Source: Zoroaster sp. YZ-2022
Lineage: Eukaryota > Echinodermata > Asteroidea > Forcipulatida > Zoroasteridae
Direction: 5' to 3'
Length of the DNA stretch: 64,000 bases
Assembly (NCBI GenBank): GCA_029582265.1
Contig: CM055816.1
Coordinates: forward strand, 89,061,204 to 89,125,203
Part shown: in pieces, positions 45,168 through 56,656 of the stretch
Position numbering within the stretch: the stretch's first letter is position 1
How the letters are laid out: every line of letters starts with the position of its first letter
The notes under the pieces: model-generated
The model's database searches: none
The model's input: only the letters and a program-made list of their open reading frames with translations
What the model was told of the DNA's origin: nothing
Made by a program: the position numbers and the translations under genes

Positions 45168-46580
45168 CATATACATGAAACGTTCTTGGTGTACAGTTGA
45201 TATGAGTATCATATTTCTCATTAAATATGTCTGTCTGAGGTGCTATCATTTTCGAAGTACAATTAATCAAATTGTTTTGCAAATACATTTTTGCCCTCCA
45301 GAAATCTTGATTCTTATAGAGTATAGATGCATTATATAGACATTTTACCCAAAGTTCATACTGGCTTTGAAAGCCACCTCGCAAAATTGTATTGCCTTAT
45401 TCTAGAATATTCACCAGTTATAACTTATAATTCCTATGGCCTGTCACGAGCATATATGTACACGTGTAAATATCATTATCAAGTTTCATACACCTCAAGT
45501 TATTTCACTGTACACTTAAAAACAAAATTTAAAATGCAAAAATATATTCAATATGAATAACAAGTATTAATCAATATTTCAGAAGTAGACCACAAGATGT
45601 AGACCACAAGATATTTAAGATGTCTTAAATATGTTGGAAGTTGTTATATAATGTAATAAAATACAACTTGACTGAGTGTGTATGGATTATAACTTTAAAT
45701 TGAATATCTTTCAAATGTTATATCACGGTTTTGTTTCTAACACACACGTGTTGTGAACATTAAGAACATTACTGTAGATATATTGAGAAACCGTTGTGGT
45801 TTGTCTCTATGTAAAATGAACAATTGATGTACAAGGTGCCAGTCAGTCTATTCCATGCAATACTTCAACAGTTGAAGGGATACGATTGCAGTAAATTGGT
45901 TAATATTAAGTCAGTAGACAGCGGAGTGTGTCGACGTAACTTTATCAGGAAAGGAATACCATGTGTCCTAGCTACATCACACATTGGGAGTTAGTCAAAT
46001 CCATAAACGCATTGATTTCTGCCCTCCAGAGCAACTCTAACCATAAACAGATTAAGACAGGGTATCCATGCACACATACAGACAAGATTTTACCGGCTCA
46101 CTTACATTCTTCTCCCTCACGGTTTACAATGTACATGGGTTCGCTTTGTCTACTTACATCAATTTGTATCACAATAATGCACTTGTATAAAAATGCATAC
46201 ATAGCCATAGCACCCTTACAAATATTGTCTCAAGGCCCTCAAATGTCTGTCCCTCCATACAAGAGAGACATTTAGGTCAAGGATTGCACATGTTTCCACA
46301 GTGCCAGTATTAGGTAAAAGAGTTTCTGCTCTACACAAAACTAAGTGATTCAGACAACGACTTTGTCATCATTTATGCAGAGCAAATTTTTTTTTGCAAA
46401 AATATTTTTATGTATATATTTAAGTGATGCTAATTTTGTATAGTAGTTCTTAAATTTGTGTAGGAAATGTTGAAATTTGTTCAGCTTCAGTATTTGCCAT
46501 TGAAATCCATAAATTATGAAGATAGGCCTACATGTACATGTATGACTGCTTGGAAGTAATGTTAGTGTAGCATAGCCAAA
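45168..46580. other. No feature recognised
   Basis: Unique-looking sequence. A 104-codon frame at 45961-46275 has no recognisable domain and is doubtful. GTAGACCACAAGAT occurs twice at 45586-45612. Confidence 0.45.
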
Positions 46581-46646
46581 GAGGAGATGTGGTATGGAGG
46601 AGATGTGGTATGGAGGAGATGTGGTATGGAGGAGATGTGGTATGGA
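46581..46646. repeat. 16-bp minisatellite, four units
   Basis: GAGGAGATGTGGTATG repeated four times. Confidence 0.95.
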
Positions 46647-47023
46647 CGGGGTGTACATTGTACCTGTTCATAACCTAGTCCCTTTTCCACTTGTCTGTAG
46701 TTTTGTTCGACTCCCCCTCCTCCCATACCCCCACTCCACCACCAAGGCAATGTTGATAATGCCACCAGTACTAACAATGTCACTGGACTGGTAGGACCTT
46801 TGCATGAATGATAAATAACTTGTGAGATAGTTGCTTAGATAGATTAACATACATGGATACATGTACATGTATGATAAGAAGTCCAGGATTTTAAAAGAGA
46901 ACCATGATCAATGTATAATTTCAATCATTCTACATGTCACATACCCTATTAGACACACTGCTTCATCTCTCTTGTACATGTAACAATAAGGCAAAAAAAA
47001 AAGTCTCCAGTGCGGTGACTCGT
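46647..47023. other. No feature recognised
   Basis: Unique-looking sequence. Confidence 0.5.
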
Positions 47024-47200
47024 TTTTTTTGGCCATCTTTTTTTTTGGCCATCTTTTTTTGGCCATCTTTTTTTTGGCCATCTTTTTTTTGGCCATCTTT
47101 CTTTTTGGCCATCTTTTTTTTGGGCCATCTTTTTTTTGGGCCATCTTTTTTTTTGGCCATCTTTTTTTTTGGCCATCTTTTTTTTGGCCATTTTTTTTTG
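47024..47200. repeat. GGCCATC-poly(T) minisatellite, about 13 units
   Basis: GGCCATC alternates with runs of 7-9 T, period 14-17, T-run length varying between units. It yields KKMAKKKDGQ-type frames on the minus strand and FFLAIFF on the plus strand; artefacts. Confidence 0.95.
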
Positions 47201-47223
47201 CCAACAGGGAAATACATGATACA

Positions 47224-47594
47224 TAATAATAATAATAATAATGTGGACTTACATGTATATAGTGCACGTATCCACCAAACTGGTGCTCAAGGCGCATTAT
47301 ATTATTACCCCTGCTCATCAGACTCATAAATCATTCCTGAAACCATCTCAGCTCCCTGGGGAGTACACAGCTCAATTGCTGCCATTACAGCACATATAGG
47401 GCTAATCAAACACAACAACCAACTCTGCCCTCACAGGTACCCATTTACCCCTGGGTGGAGAGAAGCAAGTATGGTAAAGTGTCTTGCTCAAGGACACAAG
47501 CACCATGGTCGCGGTTGGGATTCGAACCCACATTCTGACGACTCAACCATTAGAACACAAATCCGATGCACTAAACCGCTCGACCATGGCACTC
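47224..47594 (-). mobile_element. tRNA-derived SINE (second head subtype)
   Basis: Minus-strand head GTGCCATGGTCGAGCGG, box B GGTTCGAATCC, standard tail with GTGCACTATATACATG and (ATT)n at 47224-47242. Shares the diverged head of 30683 and 44222. Confidence 0.9.
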
Positions 47595-47850
47595 AATATA
47601 CGCTGTGACCAAATTTCCTATATACAACATATGGTGGCTAAGAGAGGCCTCACAAATCGGGCAAACGTTTATACCCCTACATTGTACATGTATATGAAAA
47701 AGTTATTTAAAGCACAGCATGGCAATCGATCCAGCAATTTTGGCTGCAATTGGACATCGTTTCATAGCAAAAAAAAAGAAAAAGAGGCGACGCACACAGA
47801 GACCAGAAACCAGAGACGCTTTTTTGGGGGGGGCTTAAGGTTTTAAACTA

Positions 47851-48523
47851 ATGCTATGGTCCCACAGAGATTTCGACTCTCTAGATCGTGTTTCGTCAAG
47901 ATTTTAGATTTTTTACAAAATTTTCTCGAGAAAAGTCGAAATAGTCTAAAGAGTCTAAAAAAATCGAAACTGTCGATATTTGTCGAGATTTGTCGAGATT
48001 TGTCGAAAAACAAAATCATTAATCGAAAATTATTAAACCTGACCAATATTTTCCGATAAAGTTTCGATCAAATTTATCGAAATTTTGTCGACATTTTATC
48101 GAAACTATCGAAAATGAAATCGAAATAGTCTTAACAGTCTAAAAGTTCGAAAACCTGTCGAAATAAATCTGAACTCTCTAAATAGTCTAAACAATCGTTA
48201 CAGTCCAAATAAATCGGAAGATTTGTCCAAATTTTTTAAAACAATCGAAAATTATTCGAAAAAAATTCGAAATCAATCTAAACAGTCGAATTTTGTCGAA
48301 ATGCCAGTCGAAATGATCTAAACAGTCGAAAGTCGTCGAAATAAAATCGAAAATGAATCGAAATTGTCGAGAAAAGACAAAAATATAAATTTCCTCACGG
48401 AAAACAGATATTTTGTCGATATTTATACGAGATTTTGACGAAATTATTAAAAATAACAAAAAATACAGGAATCAAAATATATTTCGACAGAAAGATCGAA
48501 ATATTCCTGTGGGACCATAGCAT
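47851..48523. mobile_element. TIR element filled with TCGA-rich degenerate repeats
   Basis: TA flanks (47849-47850 and 48524-48525). Ends ATGCTATGGTCCCACAG and CTGTGGGACCATAGCAT are exact inverses. The 640-bp interior is a loose repetition of TCGAAA, GTCGA, AGTCTAAA and TTTGTCGAGA, giving an unusual density of TCGA tetramers; both strands look alike. No transposase. Single copy in the window. Confidence 0.82.
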
Positions 48524-48525
48524 TA

Positions 48526-49338
48526 AGCAATTACCTGCATGTTTTGATGCATAATGAATATTACAAACTATGCACGGTTATAAGCATCAAATGTTAAGTC
48601 TTAGCTTCACATGTGTTATAAACTATTAACAGTGTAAAAATTACCATAGAATATAAAGAAAACAGTAAAGTTATTGAATGGAACTGAGCATGAAGCCAAT
48701 ACAACAACTACCGGTACCTCATGAATCACTAAAGCCCTTGTATACATGTAGTCTCCAAAATGCCACAAAAACAAAAACTGCTAAGTACACAATGCTTTTT
48801 CTATGCATGCCTTAAAATATTGCATACTGCACACAAGAATGGTACATGGATACCCCAAAATGCCCCTGGGTCTGGGACAAAAACAAAGTGTTCTGACCTT
48901 CACACAGTATGTGTATACCCCAAGTTACTGCACTGGTTTATTTCAAGTTAGCCTTGCAATGAAACAAAGCAGGTGGCTGCTTCAGTTTACCTCATCTCTC
49001 TAAAGAGCCTTGGGGTGTGCCATTAATCTTTAGATATGAAAGTGTATACCACAATATGTCCCGGTTGTGACATGTTGAAGTATGGGTCCACTTTGTAAAG
49101 AACAACACTGATAATAGGAGGGTTCTAATCAAGCTCAAATAAATGGTTCATTACACTGTGAGATACAATTCTCAGATGGACTGAACTTAAAGGAAAGATG
49201 TCCTTCATAACTGAATTACAACAGTTCCTGTAGTAGATTGTATTCAGGACAATCAATCTTTAGTGTGGTGTAGGCCTAATCAAAACATAAACAAACATTC
49301 CTATGACATTTTGTTAATGTTTTGTTTTTAAAATTGTG
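48526..49338. other. No feature recognised
   Basis: Unique-looking sequence. TAGGAGGGTTCTAA near 49116 and again near 50963 resembles transposon ends but no partner was found. Confidence 0.45.
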
Positions 49339-49342
49339 TTAA

Positions 49343-49612
49343 CCGTAACCACCCCATATCCTGCAAAATCCTCCAAGGGGCACTTTCTGGGAAACATTTA
49401 GCACTGTTGGAATCTGGTACTTTCACCTCACCCCGTCTTCAAATGGGACAAAATTACTACCTGGCAAGAAGTACAGGCCATAAGTGCTGAATATGAAAGA
49501 TCAATGAAAATGCATGGTGCATTTTGAAGATAAGGGCATGTTTCCAAAAGTGCACTGACGGATTTTGGAGGATTCTGGAAGGTTCCTAGCCAGAATACCT
49601 AGGGGGTTAGGG
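49343..49612 (+). mobile_element. TTAA-flanked MITE (CCCTAAC family), single unit
   Basis: TTAA at 49339-49342 and 49613-49616; left end CCGTAACCACCCCATATCC, right end CCTAGGGGGTTAGGG. Nearly the same body as 480-915 but with one right-end unit. A further fragment of the family (CCTAACCCCCTAAGCAGTTT) follows at about 49680. Confidence 0.88.
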
Positions 49613-49896
49613 TTAATGCAATTACTGTTTAATTTTTCTTTGGCAAGAATTTCATTTTATTAATCTATAGCAGTGTTCTCCTAACCCCCTAAGCAGTTTG
49701 GCTAAGCGAATTCCTGAATCCACGGAAGAATTCCAACAAAACCACCATCGTTCAGATTCTGATGGTCTTTACATTCCATTATTGAGAAAAATAATTTGTA
49801 CAATAAATGCTATGTTTTAGGTCTTTTACTGCTTACCTTTTATCATATACTGTATGACATTGAAACAAATTATTGAGCATTGAGATTTGTACTTAA

Positions 49897-50607
49897 CCCA
49901 TATCTGCCTAACCATGTAAACACACAAAAGACTGATGTGCCTAAGCCCCCGCACAGAGATACATTGTTTTTGCACACAATCAGAAAGATTCCTTATTTAG
50001 AGAATATTACAATCACTGACACAGACACATTATATACTGATGGAAAGAGGAGAACATGCACTTTATTATGATGTCAGACTTGTCTAATTTCATATCTATA
50101 ATCATAATAATAATAATAATAATAATGTGTGGATTTATATAGCGCACGTATCCACCAACTAAGTGGTGCTCAAGGCGCATTATATTATTATCCCTGCTCA
50201 TGAGGCTCATAAGGCTCATAAATCATTCCTGAAACCATCTCAGCTCCCTGGGGAGTATACAGCTCAATTGCTGCCATTTCTAGCGCATATAGAGCAAACC
50301 AACTCTGCCTTCACAGGTACCCATTTAACCCCTGGGTGGAGAGAAGCAATTATGATTAAGTGTCTTGCTCAAGGACACAAGTGTCACGGCCGTGATTCGA
50401 ACCCACATTATGTTGCTAACACCAGAACTTGAATCCGGTAAGCTAGACCGCTCGGCCACGTCACCCCATTTCACATCATGAAATACAGTCATCGGAAAAA
50501 CGTAGTAAATTGGAATTGGACAAAAATACGGTATGGAAAATCACGTAGATCGGCGTTTGTAGCGTTTTACATATCTACGGGTTATCACGTAGATCGGCGG
50601 ATATGGG
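49897..50607. mobile_element. TTAA-flanked MITE interrupted by a SINE
   Basis: TTAA at 49893-49896 and 50608-50611; ends CCCATATCTGCCTAACC and TCGGCGGATATGGG. The SINE at 50104-50465 lies in the middle, leaving about 350 bp of MITE. ATCACGTAGATCGGCG is repeated twice near the right end. Confidence 0.7.
50104..50465 (-). mobile_element. tRNA-Leu-derived SINE inside a TTAA MITE
   Basis: Complete head (GTGGCCGAGCGGTCTAG), box B and standard tail with (ATT)n at 50104-50126. Inserted in 49897-50607, so younger than that MITE. Confidence 0.92.
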
Positions 50608-50611
50608 TTAA

Positions 50612-52299
50612 ATTCAAATATACAGTTTTCAAACAAAACGACAACTTATGTAAAAGTTTCTTAAAATTTTAAAGGCTAAAGTTAGTTTTACAAAGTAAAT
50701 TTATCAGCATCAAAAAGTCACTTTATTTCTATGGTCAGGTGGGCTAACTTACCATTGGTAATCAACTTTACTTCACCATACGTGTACATAAATGAAACCC
50801 AATTTACCTCAAATAGTTGTATCAAGGTGTCATGGTTACTTTAATGATTGAATCCCCAATGTAAGAACCAAGTGTACGGTAAGTCCTTTTCATAATACTT
50901 CCCCAAATCCCAGCGTTACTCCAGGATGTTCCTAGGACATTCTTACCTCATGGTTACCCCATAGGAGGGTTCTAACACTTTCCAACATGTTAACTGGGGT
51001 AAACAAAACCCACTTCTTTTCACACTACCTGTTTTTCCCCAAGAAAGGAGTAAGACCCTTGATTGTTACTGCTTATTTCTACTGGCTATTTACACGGGCA
51101 AGTGTGAAACTGCTGCCAAAATTTGACTATTATTAAAAGGGCAAATTTGCTGGTGGCATCTAGGCCATACAGCATGGGATATACTGTTGAGTTTGAAGTG
51201 ATGCACAATATCCATACATCTTGACAAATCATACAGTCAAACTGGGATTCCACCTCTTCTGATCAGAGCTAGTCACAACAAAGTACACAAAACATGCAGC
51301 AACCATTTCTCGCTCAGGTTTTGTCTCAAATGAAACAAATTGTATGGCCAGTGGCAAATTCAGGAGTGGATGGAGGCTAGGGACAGATCTAGAGAGTCTC
51401 GGGTGCACACTGCGAAAAAAAGCAGGCACGCTCAAACATGTATCAGTAATTTACATGCACAGCAATAAAATTAAAAAAGAGGAACAAGCCCCCTTTACCC
51501 TCCCCCTGGATCTGCCAATGATGGAGGCGGACTGCGCTTCCTGGCATATTTATGCTAGAGCTTGCACTTCCTTTCCCTCCATTTGGCGACAGCTTTAGTT
51601 TTAGATTTGTTTAGCACAAATATAAGATTTCTCTATGTGCAGTAACTAGTGTTTTCTCAGCTTCAGTGCAATGACCAAATGCTGATGGTCTACTTCTATG
51701 CACAAACTACATGTACAGACCAACTATGTGATTTAGCAATGGTGGGAGTATTAAGTGTGGATGGATTGCCTCTAGAGATTGTCTATTAACAGTTAAGTCA
51801 TGACCCCTATACATGTGTATACAGAAATACTATAAGAATTGAGTATGTCCCAGCCAACACTACCCTGAACCCTGAATAGGGCAGCTTATGGGTTAGCTTG
51901 GTTAGCATGGGTGAATCAAACACACCCATTAGCTACAAATCAAGTTTATTGGAGTTATTGAATAATGTGTGTTTAGCCTAGTTTATCTTGTCACAATAAT
52001 TCCTTGTATCTGCAGGGTATGGGTGTTAATGTACAGTACCATAACAACTCCCATGTAATCAATATAACTTCCCAGACGGCTTCATTCTTATATTACACAA
52101 ATGGAATATAAACCTGTAGGTGTTTGTTGATATATAAGCCACAAGCCTCTGGATATTTAAAGGATTGTTTTATATATGTTTGATGACAGGATGCAGCCAC
52201 ATCTATAAGATGTCAATACATCTGCTCAACAATACTAGCTAATAATATACATGTATACACAGCTACAATCATGTATTATACAAATAACAATATATGTCT
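50612..52299. other. No feature recognised
   Basis: Unique-looking sequence of 1.7 kb; no ORF with a domain, no inverted repeat. Confidence 0.45.
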
Positions 52300-52616
52300 G
52301 TATTTTATTTTATTTATTTATTTGGACTTACACTTTTACAACAGTGGCACTCGGCCAAAAGGCGGTGCGTCCGACAAACATACACATAAATAATACAAAA
52401 CACATTTAAAAGCAAATTAACAAGATACAAAAATGTGTGATGATACACTCTCAAGTTTGACGTCGTATGTGTTGTCCAGAACAAGGGATGCACGCGCGAC
52501 ACCAAATCTGAGGGTGTACCATCAATCATATAGCTATCAATGACCATTGGAACCCAAGTTGATTTAAAATGAGTTCTAGAAAATATAGTAAAAATATAAA
52601 ACATATATAAACAAAA

Positions 52617-53376
52617 TTACAGCAACGAAGTATGCAAGAAGAGATTATTTACATTTGTAGTCCGAATAATATCGGATCTCAATTTCCACGCACGCTTAAC
52701 ATATGATTTACAGAAAGTATCAAATAATGAATAAATTACATCGGCATTTTCTATATTACAGAATATACCTGAGGTGCTCCCAAGTGTGAGATGATATTTA
52801 ACATCTAAGCTGCCGGATATAAAAAGCTCCCATATATCATAATATTCATTTGACATAAGATAGTTTTCTAACTTTGTATATTCTTCGGATCTAATATTAT
52901 TAAGAGCATGACATGTAAACCAGAAGTGTCTAACATCTTCAATACCTGAGTTACATAGGTTGCATGTACCGTCATTATCTGCCGTCCAATTTCTAATTCT
53001 GCGATTGAGTGGAAGAGTGTTGGAGCGGAGTTTAAATTTGAGACTGACGCCATGGAAGTCAGTTTTATCCAAAAGATAACTTTCTAAACATGGGCGATCT
53101 TTGATGGTTACATAATCAGTTAGTGAAGATTTGGAGCAAGCTTCTTCCAACCAATCATTATCTGAAATATCCATAAGCACGCGCTTAATCGATTTAGCCA
53201 AGTGCGGATCGAAAAGGGGCTCCCCAGTTTTCGCACAGTCAAAAATCGTATTCAAGTCGCAGCTGGTAAGAATATTTTTAGCGCTATTTAAAAATTTGAA
53301 GCGCAACTGATTAAATTCGCAGCCAAGGCTAAGCATAGTAAGTAAGAGGAGCTTGGGCCAGCGATGCATTTCCATA
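52617..53376 (-). pseudogene. LINE ORF2 C-terminal region with CCHC knuckle
   Basis: The reading frame runs from MEMHRWPKLLLLTML to HTSLL and stop. At mid-length CNLCNSGIEDVRHFWFTC gives C-x2-C-x8-H-x4-C, the zinc knuckle found near the C-terminus of many LINE ORF2 proteins. The first 17 or so residues of the longest ATG frame (to 53426) come from the adjacent MITE, not the LINE. Uninterrupted over about 250 codons, so decay is modest. Confidence 0.85.
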
Positions 53377-53777
53377 TGTGACCTGTTACAACGAAATGAG
53401 CGTAAAGTCGCATTAAACCATTTCACAGTACAGTGGGAAAAGTGAAAAATCGGAGGGGAGGTCTAATTTGTTTTTGTTATTATATTTGCAATTTGTAAAT
53501 CTCCTTATATCGAATTACAAATTTTCAGTTCCATCAGACAATTAAAAACCTCAATTTCAGGCCAATTTCATTGGTAGCATTTATCGTGTTCTGACAAACA
53601 ACTTGAAACAAAGACGGAAACAAAGCCACAAATCCCCCTCTGGTGCTCTGGGGAAATCGCTGCAACCCCAAGTGTTATATATCATTGGAAAGCTCTTGTT
53701 CTACTGAATCCAGAAATACCAATAACTCAATTGTTTAAATTTCCGACTTTACGCTCATTTTGTGGTGACAGGTCACA
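53377..53777. mobile_element. Mariner-like MITE inside the LINE
   Basis: TGTGACCTGTTACAACG and its inverse ending TGTCACCACA-type/ACAGGTCACA frame 401 bp; TA at 53375-53376 and 53778-53779. The TIR continues through AATGAGCGTAAAGTCG (about 40 bp). Removing it restores a continuous LINE reading across SRVINM and EMHRWPK, which fixes both boundaries. Related terminus at 2417-2844. Confidence 0.92.
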
Positions 53778-53779
53778 TA

Positions 53780-54884
53780 TTAATAACTCTAGAGAGGTAT
53801 TTCGCCCTCGCGATATTATGAAATGTGGAAAGAGGCGACCAGCCGAGATCGCCGTAGAGTGCAACACGCGGCGTATTGCGTGGAGCCTTCAGAATATGTC
53901 GCGCCATTTGCGATTGCAAGTTTTCAATTCTGTCAAGATCTGACTGGCTACAGGACCATACAGCACATGCATAATTGATCGACGGTAGCGCAATCGTCCT
54001 CCATAGTATATCCCCATAATAGACTTTATGTAAGCAATCAGTCTACTCCCTTTTTTAACAACTTCATCAATATGTGCATGATCTGATAGATTGCGAGATA
54101 TATTAACACCCAAGTACTTATAAGAATCGACTTCCGAAATCAATCTATCACCAAGTTTCCATAATTTGTCTTTGTTAACCCTTTGACCTGTAATTAAGAC
54201 ATTGGACTTATCGTGATTAAAACTCAGTCTCCACTCATTTGCAAAATCGGCAGCTAGGTTTAACATACTGTTAAGTTCATTCTCGTCATTAGCCAGTAAG
54301 ACAACATCGTCTGCCCAAAAGAGGCTTCCCACACAAACATCGTGAATTCTTACCCCTAAATCATGAGCCTTGAGTAATTTAGTGAATTCGTTGATAAAAA
54401 TAGAAAATAAAACCGGAGACAGGACACAGCCCTGTTTTACCCCTTCAGTCACTTCGAAAAATTCCGTATTAATATTCCCAAATTTAACCCGAGCCTGGAC
54501 ATTATCGTAGAGTGCATCGATTAATCTCCAAATTCTACCCCTTAACCCTGTATTCCACGTTGCCATAAGAATTCCATCTCTCCAAACTGTGTCAAAAGCT
54601 TTTCAGAAATCCAGGAAGGCCATAAAAGTTTTTTTACCCTCTGCAAGATGACACGCGGCTATGCTTTTAAGGGTAAAAATATGATCGTCACATCGATAAG
54701 ACGAACGGAACCCTCCCTGAACTTCCGAAAGAGCATTTGTACTTTCAAGGAAATCGGATATATTCATTGCAATAATTCTGTTAAATATTTTTGCAACACA
54801 TGAGGTCAGGGAAATCCCCCTGTAGTTGTTCAAATCCTTACGGTCACCTTTCTTAAATATGGGTACAATGATACATGATTCCAT
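53780..54884 (-). pseudogene. LINE reverse transcriptase domain
   Basis: In order: IVPIFKKGDRKDLNNYRGIS, GFRSSYRCDDHIF, AFLDF then stop then KAFDTVWRDG (motif A region), GVKQGCVLSPVLFSIFINE, LFWADDVVLLA (catalytic DD), SYKYLGVNIS. The stop at 54603-54605 replaces the serine codon usual at that place (TCA to TGA, one base). After HVLYGPVASQ a shift near 53940 moves reading to LDRIENLQSQMARHILKAPR and ALYGDLGWSPLSTF, the thumb and connection region. RT would copy LINE RNA at a nicked target; this copy cannot. Confidence 0.9.
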
Positions 54885-55495
54885 TCCTCGGGAATCTTTT
54901 CAAACAAAATAAACTTTCTAAACATATCCAAAAGCGACCGATTTAAACACTCACCCCCGTTTTTTAAGAGCTCATTCGTAATGCCATCAATACCTGGAGA
55001 TTTGTTGTTTTTGGCTATCTTCAAGGCTTCGATTAGAATATCCATGTTAATATTAACGTCATAAATACAATTACTATTATCCCTACCCTCATTAGCACTG
55101 TCTGTCTTACCTCTGAGTTTGTTAACAAAACTCTTAGCTCTACAACTCCGAGTGCGCTCATTATCATCATCATTTAGATTTAAATGCATTTTACCCAGAG
55201 TACGCCAGTATTGAAGAACCGTCTGGTTCATTTTTGCGTTATCAGAAATGATTTTGTTAGAGTTAGGAGTTTTTATGCAATTAATACTGGGGTTATCGCG
55301 ATTATTACTGCTTCCCTTCAAAACTTTCCAAAAATTCCTACACGATGGTCCACCCTTATTAGCGATATTAATGGATCTATTAACCCGCATCTCAGTGATT
55401 TGATTCCTAATTAGTTGTTTTACACGAGTACGCTTTTCCTGATAATCTTGCCAAAGTAAATCTCCTAAGTCTTTGTATGTAAATTGTATTTTAAG
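54885..55495 (-). pseudogene. LINE ORF2 linker and start of reverse transcriptase
   Basis: The frame is open from the MITE junction (LKIQFTYKDLGDLLWQDYQE) through FWKVLKG and reaches ALKIAKNNKSPGIDGITNEL and FEKIPEEW, the N-terminal RT segment. A shift at about 54885 joins it to IVPIFKKGD in another frame. The ATG at 55390 is internal; the true start lies upstream of the lost region. Confidence 0.82.
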
Positions 55496-55501
55496 GATTA
55501 A

Positions 55502-55884
55502 CCCTCCTAGTGTTTGACCATTTGAAACTATTCACAATTTCCACTTAACAAAATGGCCATTGGTTTTGTACACACATGGTGATACCATTTGAAAAGTGTT
55601 GGGACATGTAGCAAGCTTTACTACCATTCAAATCCATTCAAATCCATTCAAATGCATAGAGGGTCCATTGATTCACCACTTAGAAGTATCCAAACAAGGT
55701 TTTGTATTAGCTGTACTACCATTTGGAAAGATCCAAACAAGGTTTTGTATTAGCTGACCTACCATTCAAAACCATTTGGGGGAATCAATACGGTACACAG
55801 TTATTTCACCATTCAAAACCACAAAAGCGAATGGTTTCAAATGGTGGATCAACTTGTCTGAAAAAGGCACCAGAACTAGGAGGG
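55502..55884 (+). mobile_element. TTAA-flanked MITE at the LINE's 5' edge
   Basis: TTAA at 55498-55501; right flank ATAA (worn). Ends CCCTCCTAGTGTTTGACC and CAGAACTAGGAGGG. Very close to 20078-20444, with an extra ATCCATTCAA unit. It adjoins the LINE reading frame directly. Confidence 0.85.
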
Positions 55885-55904
55885 ATAAAGAAGTTAAAAG
55901 TTTT

Positions 55905-56255
55905 AATTTGAAACATTGAACGAAAAAAATCCATCAAGGATGAGGACCAGTAAATTAAAAACTCAAATTAATATAAAGCAGGACCCCACATTTTAATCCT
56001 GACAGCTTGCATGTGACCACATAACTTATTGTATGTAATGGGCCAAGGACGTGTGCAGTCTTCTGATTCGCCCAGCGTGGCTGTCAATCAGAATCAAACG
56101 CGTTTGAAATATTGATTTTATGTACAGTTTCCGATATCTGAATGTCATAATTTTTGCTTTTTCGTTAAACAATGATATCATCTTTAAAAATATGCTCACT
56201 TTATAAAGTCTACATGTACTTTTGAGTCGTCTTATCCAAACACAGGCAATATATC
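55905..56255. repeat. Dispersed repeat, empty-site partner of 58559-59255
   Basis: ACATTGAACG, ATCCATCAAGGAT, AACTCAAATTAATA, CAATCAGAATCAA and ATATCTTAAA occur in the same order at 58559-58695 and 59150-59255. The second copy is interrupted by the palindromic MITE; this one is not. Confidence 0.65.
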
Positions 56256-56261
56256 TTAAAC

Positions 56262-56622
56262 AATAATAATAATAATAATAATGTGTGGATTTATATAGCG
56301 CACGTATCCACCAACTAAGTGGTGCTCAAGGCGCATTATATTATTATCCCTGCTCATAAGGCTCATAAGGCTCATAAATCATTCCTGAAACCATCTCAGC
56401 TCCCTGGGGAGTATACAGCTCAATTGCTGCCATTTCTAGCGCATATAGAGCAAACCAACTCTGCCTTCACAGGCACCCATTTAACCCCTGGGTGGAGAGA
56501 AGCAATTATGATTAAGTGTCTTGCTCAAGGACACAAGTGTCATGGCCGTGATTCGAACCCACATTCTGTTGCTAACACCAGAACTTGAATCCGGTAAGCT
56601 AGACCGCTCGGCCACGACACCC
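56262..56622 (-). mobile_element. tRNA-Leu-derived SINE
   Basis: Complete head and box B on the minus strand; three GGCTCATAA units; (ATT)n at 56262-56283. The outer flank has GACACCCCAGTTG repeated at 56626-56655. Confidence 0.92.
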
Positions 56623-56656
56623 CAGTTGTCAAATTGACACCCCAGTTGACACCCCA

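Larger units (their letters stand above)
52300..55497 (-). mobile_element. Decayed non-LTR retrotransposon (LINE), 5' part lost
   Basis: Minus strand. From the 5' side: linker, reverse transcriptase, C-terminal zinc-knuckle region, ~310-bp 3' UTR with GCCTTTTGGCCGAG, and an AATA tail at about 52300-52322. The 5' boundary coincides with a TTAA MITE at 55502, beyond which no LINE codons were recognised; the endonuclease is absent. A 401-bp MITE splits the C-terminal region. Damage seen: one frameshift near 54885, one in-frame stop at 54603-54605, one frameshift near 53940. Clade unresolved. Confidence 0.88.

Noticed and set aside
45961..46275. 104-aa plus-strand ORF as a host gene
   Set aside because: Isolated, no domain, no splice or promoter context, length within chance expectation for 64 kb.
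46908..47329. 139-aa lysine-rich protein
   Set aside because: Generated by the GGCCATC-poly(T) minisatellite and the adjoining SINE.
49112..50975. MITE defined by TAGGAGGGTTCTAA ends
   Set aside because: Three isolated termini (41371, 49116, 50963) but no inverted partner at a plausible distance.
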